DNA of 16,670 bases from Bacteroidales bacterium UBA4347 (lineage in GTDB: Bacteria; Bacteroidota; Bacteroidia; Bacteroidales; P3), in NCBI GenBank assembly GCA_002394185.1, contig DGTB01000220.1:1-16670 (forward strand). Reading direction: 5' to 3'. The notes under the pieces are model-generated. The model did not search any database. It saw only the letters and a list, made by a program, of their open reading frames with translations, and was not told where the DNA came from. Below are positions 13,507 through 16,670 of the stretch, in pieces. Each line of letters begins with the position of its first letter. The first letter of the stretch is position 1. The translations under genes and the position numbers were made by a program.

Positions 13507-14316
13507 ATGAAGGGAACAAACATCATTTCTACAAAGAGAAGTTTTGCACATGTGGCAGTCTGCATGAGCCTGCTAATCCTTGTTTCCTCCTGCATCACCC
13601 CCCGCCGTGTCAACTATCTGCAGGACCTCAGCCAAGGCAGCCAAATCCAGATAGAGAACAAGTTCGAGGCCGCCATTGCCCCCTACGACGAGCTGAACAT
13701 CATCGTCACCACCTCCAGCAGCAAGAAAGAGCTGGCCTCGCCCTTCAACCTGGGCAACAACACCAGCGGCGGCAACGTCTTCACCAACAACGCCCGCTAC
13801 CTCGTCGACGTCAACGGCGACATACAAATGCCCATCCTTGGCAACATCCACGTCGCCGGCCTCACCCGCCTCAAACTGCAGGACACCCTCACCACCATGC
13901 TCGAAAATGGCGGCTACATCGACGAACCCTTCGTCATGGTCCGCTTCAACAACTTCAAAATCTTCTTCCTCGGTGGCGGCCGAGGCCAGGTGCTCAACAT
14001 CAGCAATGAGCGCTGCACCTTCCTCGAAGCCATGGCCATGCTGGGCGACAACGTCAGCCTCCACACCCGCCGCGACCACATCGCCGTCATGCGCGAAATC
14101 AACGGCCGCATGGTGGTGCGCTACCTCGACCCCCGCTCCTCCGACGTCTTCAACGACCCCTTCTTCATGCTGCAGCAGAACGACTTCATCATTGCCGACA
14201 CCTACGACAACAGCGTTGTCCGCAGCGAAGTGACCTACTGGCTCGGCATCGGCAGCGCCATCGTCTCGGCATTCTCACTCGTAGTATCGCTCATCGTCCT
14301 CAAAAAAGTCAACTAA
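13507..14316 (+). CDS. Polysaccharide export outer-membrane lipoprotein, Wza-like
   Basis: Encodes 269 aa. Residues 11-28 form a signal peptide ending in a lipobox (LVSSC, Cys29), so it is a lipoprotein targeted to the outer membrane. The Poly_export domain starts near residue 55 (APYDELNIIVTTSS), with YLVDVNGDIQMPILGNIHVAGLTRLKLQDTL (99-128). A second SLBB-like segment follows from ~150, in which FLGGGRGQVLNI stands in for the usual 'vlGeV.~PG' strand. DPFFMLQQNDFIIAD (217-231) is the family's C-terminal strand. A hydrophobic helix (244-265) ending LKKVN could span the outer membrane as Wza's C-terminal helix does. Being shorter than E. coli Wza is normal for Bacteroidota. The gene has its own promoter and is followed after 18 bases by the Wzc-like gene. 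Confidence 0.93.
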   Translation: MKGTNIISTKRSFAHVAVCMSLLILVSSCITPRRVNYLQDLSQGSQIQIENKFEAAIAPYDELNIIVTTSSSKKELASPFNLGNNTSGGNVFTNNARYLVDVNGDIQMPILGNIHVAGLTRLKLQDTLTTMLENGGYIDEPFVMVRFNNFKIFFLGGGRGQVLNISNERCTFLEAMAMLGDNVSLHTRRDHIAVMREINGRMVVRYLDPRSSDVFNDPFFMLQQNDFIIADTYDNSVVRSEVTYWLGIGSAIVSAFSLVVSLIVLKKVN

Positions 14317-14334
14317 CCCCCAATCCCCATTGCC

Positions 14335-16670
14335 ATGGCAGACACGAAAACCGACACCTCCTTCCTCGAAGAGAAGAAAACGCAGAAGATCCATGTCAAA
14401 GACATTCTCTTCACCCTGCTGAGGAACGCCCACTGGCTCATCCTCTGCGGCGCCGTCGGTGCCATCATCGCCGGCTACAATGTGCGCCACCAGGACCGTG
14501 TCTACGCCAGCAGCGCACGCCTGCTCATCAAAGGCTCCTCCACCAACAGCGAAAGCGGCATCCGCGAGGCCTCCATCAAGAACATGTTCTCCACCCGGAC
14601 GCTCTACAACAGCTCCATCAACAACGAGATGATGATCCTCACCTCGAAGTCCGCCCTGACCGAAGTCTCCCGCAACCTGAAGCTCAACATCATCTACACC
14701 GCCAAAACCCGCCTCGTCAAACGTGCCAAGGACCTCTACGGCGAGTCGCCCATCACCATCGACTTTGTCGACAACGGCGAGGAAGACTACGTGGCCTTCA
14801 CCGCCACCATCAAGAACGACGAGCAGTTCGAACTCACCCTGCCCGACTACGAACCCATCGCTGCCCCCTACGAGGACACCGTGGCCACCCCCTTCGGTCG
14901 CATCGTGGCCCACAAGACATGGTTCTTCACGCCCGACTACTACGGAGTGCCCATCACGGTGACACACACCAGCATCTCCGCCATCTCCGAGCACTACCGC
15001 GCCGCCCTCGCCGTTACGCGCGACGACGACTTCAACACCATCGTCAACATCGGCCTCCGCGACGCCTCCCCCATCCGCGCCCAGGAGGTCATCAACGAGG
15101 TCATCAAGGTCTACAACGATGACGCCATCAAGGAGAAAGAACGCATCATCGCCGAAACCTACGACTACATCAACCAGCGCCTCTCCATGCTCCACTCCGA
15201 CCTCGGCACCCAGGAGAACGCCTTGGCCAACTTCAAACGCGAAAACCAACTGCTCGACATCTCGACCTACGGCCAAAGCTACCTCCAGTCGAGCATCCAG
15301 TCGTCCGAAGAAATCGAACGCCTCAAGAAACAGCTCTCGCAGGCCCGCTACCTGACGCAGTTCAACCAGTCCGACGAGGCCGTCCACATCATCCCGCCCA
15401 CCATCGGCCTCGACGACGCCAACATCATGTCCCTCATCACCAAGCACAACAACCTGGTGCTCGAACTCGAAAAATACCAAAGCCCCAACAGCCCCGTGGT
15501 GAAAGCCAAGATGGAGGAAATCCACACCCTGCGTTCCAACATGAACCGCCTCCTCGACGGCTACATAGGCCTGCTGCAGGAGCGCATCGCCGAAACCCAG
15601 ATCGAGGCCTCCAACGCCTCCAGCAAGATGAGCCAGGTGCCCCAACAGCAGCTCTACCTCGAAAACCTGGAGCGCCTGCAGAAAATCAAGGAGGAACTCT
15701 ACCTCCACCTCCTCAGCCGCCGCGAGGAACTGATGATCAGCCGCCCCTCCATCGAACCCAACGGCAAAGTGCTCGACCCGGCGCGCATCAACCGCACCCC
15801 CGTGTCGCCCAACGAGACACGCACCACCCTCATGGGTCTCCTCATCGGTCTGGCCATCCCCATAGGAATCTTCTTCCTCCGTCGCCTGCTCGACACCAAG
15901 GTGAAGTACCACAATGACATCATCGCCGTCACCGACATACCTTTCCTTTGCGAGATTCCCAGCCGCGAAAAAGACGACGACCGCGAAGTGGTGATGACCA
16001 ACAGCGACCACGACGCTATGTCAGAGTCCTTCCGCTTGCTGCGTACCAAAATCGACTTCTTGGGCAACAGCGGCGACGGAACCAGCAGGGTACTGATGGT
16101 CACCTCTATCCTCCCCGGCATGGGTAAGACCTTTGTGGCCGCCAACCTGGCCTCCAGCTTTGGCGTGGCAGGCAAACGCGTCATCATCATCGACCTCGAC
16201 CTGCGCAAAGCCTCGCTCACCCGCAAGTTCTATTCGCGCAAGCACACAGGCCTCTCCGCTTTCCTGGCTGGCAGAACCGACGATTGGCAGGGCATCATCA
16301 AGCATAATCTGGTGTCCAACAATGTGGACAGCATCTTCACTGGCCCCATACCCCCCAACCCCACCGAACTGCTGAGCAACAATCGCTTCGGACAGCTCCT
16401 GGACGACCTGCGCCAGCGCTACGACTACATTGTCCTCGACACGGCGCCCACGGGTCTCGTTGTAGACACCGACATTATCAAACAATACGTCGACAACACC
16501 CTCTTCATTATCCGCCACAACAAGTTCGACAAGCGCCTCCTCAGCGAACTCGACGTCATGTATAAAGAACACACCTTCCCCAACCTGGCCATCGTCCTCA
16601 ACGACGTGCGCTACAAGAAACTGATGCCCTACGAGAAGAAGTACGGCTACGGCTATGGCTATGGTTACGG
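14335..16670 (+). CDS. Wzc-like chain-length determinant and BY-type tyrosine autokinase; 3' end outside window
   Basis: The frame is open from the ATG at 14335 to the window end (778 complete codons). Domain order: Wzz-type transmembrane segment 1 (~33-50), a large periplasmic domain with coiled-coil-rich stretches (~250-460), transmembrane segment 2 (497-515), then the cytoplasmic kinase. Kinase motifs: Walker A SILPGMGKT (591-599), Walker A' VIIIDLDLR (616-624) and Walker B YIVLDTAP (698-705). Walker A lacks the common EPSGEGKS wording and Walker B has DTAP instead of DTPP, but the essential K598, T599, D620, D622 and D702 are present. The C-terminus begins a tyrosine-rich tail (Y766, Y770, Y772, Y774, Y776, Y778), the usual autophosphorylation cluster. 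It pairs with Wza to control polymer length and export from the inner membrane. Codons are strongly C-ending. Confidence 0.95.
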   Translation, partial: MADTKTDTSFLEEKKTQKIHVKDILFTLLRNAHWLILCGAVGAIIAGYNVRHQDRVYASSARLLIKGSSTNSESGIREASIKNMFSTRTLYNSSINNEMMILTSKSALTEVSRNLKLNIIYTAKTRLVKRAKDLYGESPITIDFVDNGEEDYVAFTATIKNDEQFELTLPDYEPIAAPYEDTVATPFGRIVAHKTWFFTPDYYGVPITVTHTSISAISEHYRAALAVTRDDDFNTIVNIGLRDASPIRAQEVINEVIKVYNDDAIKEKERIIAETYDYINQRLSMLHSDLGTQENALANFKRENQLLDISTYGQSYLQSSIQSSEEIERLKKQLSQARYLTQFNQSDEAVHIIPPTIGLDDANIMSLITKHNNLVLELEKYQSPNSPVVKAKMEEIHTLRSNMNRLLDGYIGLLQERIAETQIEASNASSKMSQVPQQQLYLENLERLQKIKEELYLHLLSRREELMISRPSIEPNGKVLDPARINRTPVSPNETRTTLMGLLIGLAIPIGIFFLRRLLDTKVKYHNDIIAVTDIPFLCEIPSREKDDDREVVMTNSDHDAMSESFRLLRTKIDFLGNSGDGTSRVLMVTSILPGMGKTFVAANLASSFGVAGKRVIIIDLDLRKASLTRKFYSRKHTGLSAFLAGRTDDWQGIIKHNLVSNNVDSIFTGPIPPNPTELLSNNRFGQLLDDLRQRYDYIVLDTAPTGLVVDTDIIKQYVDNTLFIIRHNKFDKRLLSELDVMYKEHTFPNLAIVLNDVRYKKLMPYEKKYGYGYGYGY
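16642..16670 (+). repeat. TAYGGN hexanucleotide repeat encoding a Tyr-Gly tail
   Basis: Near-identical six-base units (TACGGC, TACGGC, TATGGC, TATGGT, TACGG...) run to the end of the window and encode alternating Tyr-Gly in the kinase tail. The units vary at third positions. The total copy number cannot be seen because the window ends inside the repeat. Confidence 0.8.

Noticed and set aside
14275..16011. A 578-codon open frame on the minus strand opposite the Wzc-like gene
   Set aside because: It is the complement of strongly C-ending codons in a well-supported gene. The translation is rich in Val, Asp, Gly and Glu with no domain, and there is no promoter or leader.

Overview
The window is a GC-rich stretch of a Bacteroidota chromosome, most likely order Bacteroidales (Prevotella- or Muribaculaceae-like; the genus cannot be fixed from sequence alone). 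The evidence is a Bacteroidota-type promoter box (TATCTTTG, matching TAnnTTTG), AT-rich leaders without Shine-Dalgarno sequences, and a Wza-like export lipoprotein followed by a fused Wzc-type tyrosine kinase with a tyrosine-rich tail. Every real gene is on the + strand. The window is part of a capsule or exopolysaccharide biosynthesis locus and contains no tRNA, rRNA, transposase, CRISPR array or phage gene. No stretch over 300 bases lacks a gene.

Layout. Block A (1-5507) is a tightly coupled operon: the C-terminal end of a non-hydrolysing UDP-GlcNAc 2-epimerase, an acyltransferase-3 membrane protein, a GT2 glycosyltransferase, a GT-B-like glycosyltransferase, a GT32 glycosyltransferase, and a polytopic membrane protein of GT39 or Wzy type. 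Most junctions are ATGA stop/start overlaps. A 119-bp dyad-rich spacer (5508-5626) follows. It carries a possible 17-codon upstream ORF whose stop overlaps the next start. Block B (5627-13351) holds a GT4 glycosyltransferase, a CapK-type AMP ligase, two FemAB/GNAT-like aminoacyl- or acyltransferases, a DUF354 GT-B-like protein, a left-handed beta-helix acetyltransferase, a polysaccharide-deacetylase-like protein and a second epimerase of WbpI-like subtype. Block C (13507 to the end) begins after an AT-rich regulatory region with its own promoter and encodes the outer-membrane export lipoprotein (Wza-like) and the inner-membrane co-polymerase/BY-kinase (Wzc-like), which runs off the window.

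How the genes work together. The epimerases probably supply ManNAc-type or 2,3-diacetamido-uronic-type nucleotide sugars. Four or five glycosyltransferases assemble the repeat unit on a lipid carrier. Acyltransferase-3, the LbH acetyltransferase, the deacetylase-like protein and the CapK/FemAB group would decorate it. The GT39/Wzy-like protein may polymerise it or add a sugar at the periplasmic face. Wza and Wzc control chain length and export. No Wzx flippase, initiating sugar-phosphate transferase or UpxY/UpxZ-type regulator lies in the window, so these must be elsewhere.

The most interesting part is the CapK + two FemAB + DUF354 + LbH + deacetylase-like module (6618-12277), a candidate route for attaching an activated carboxylic or amino acid to the polysaccharide.
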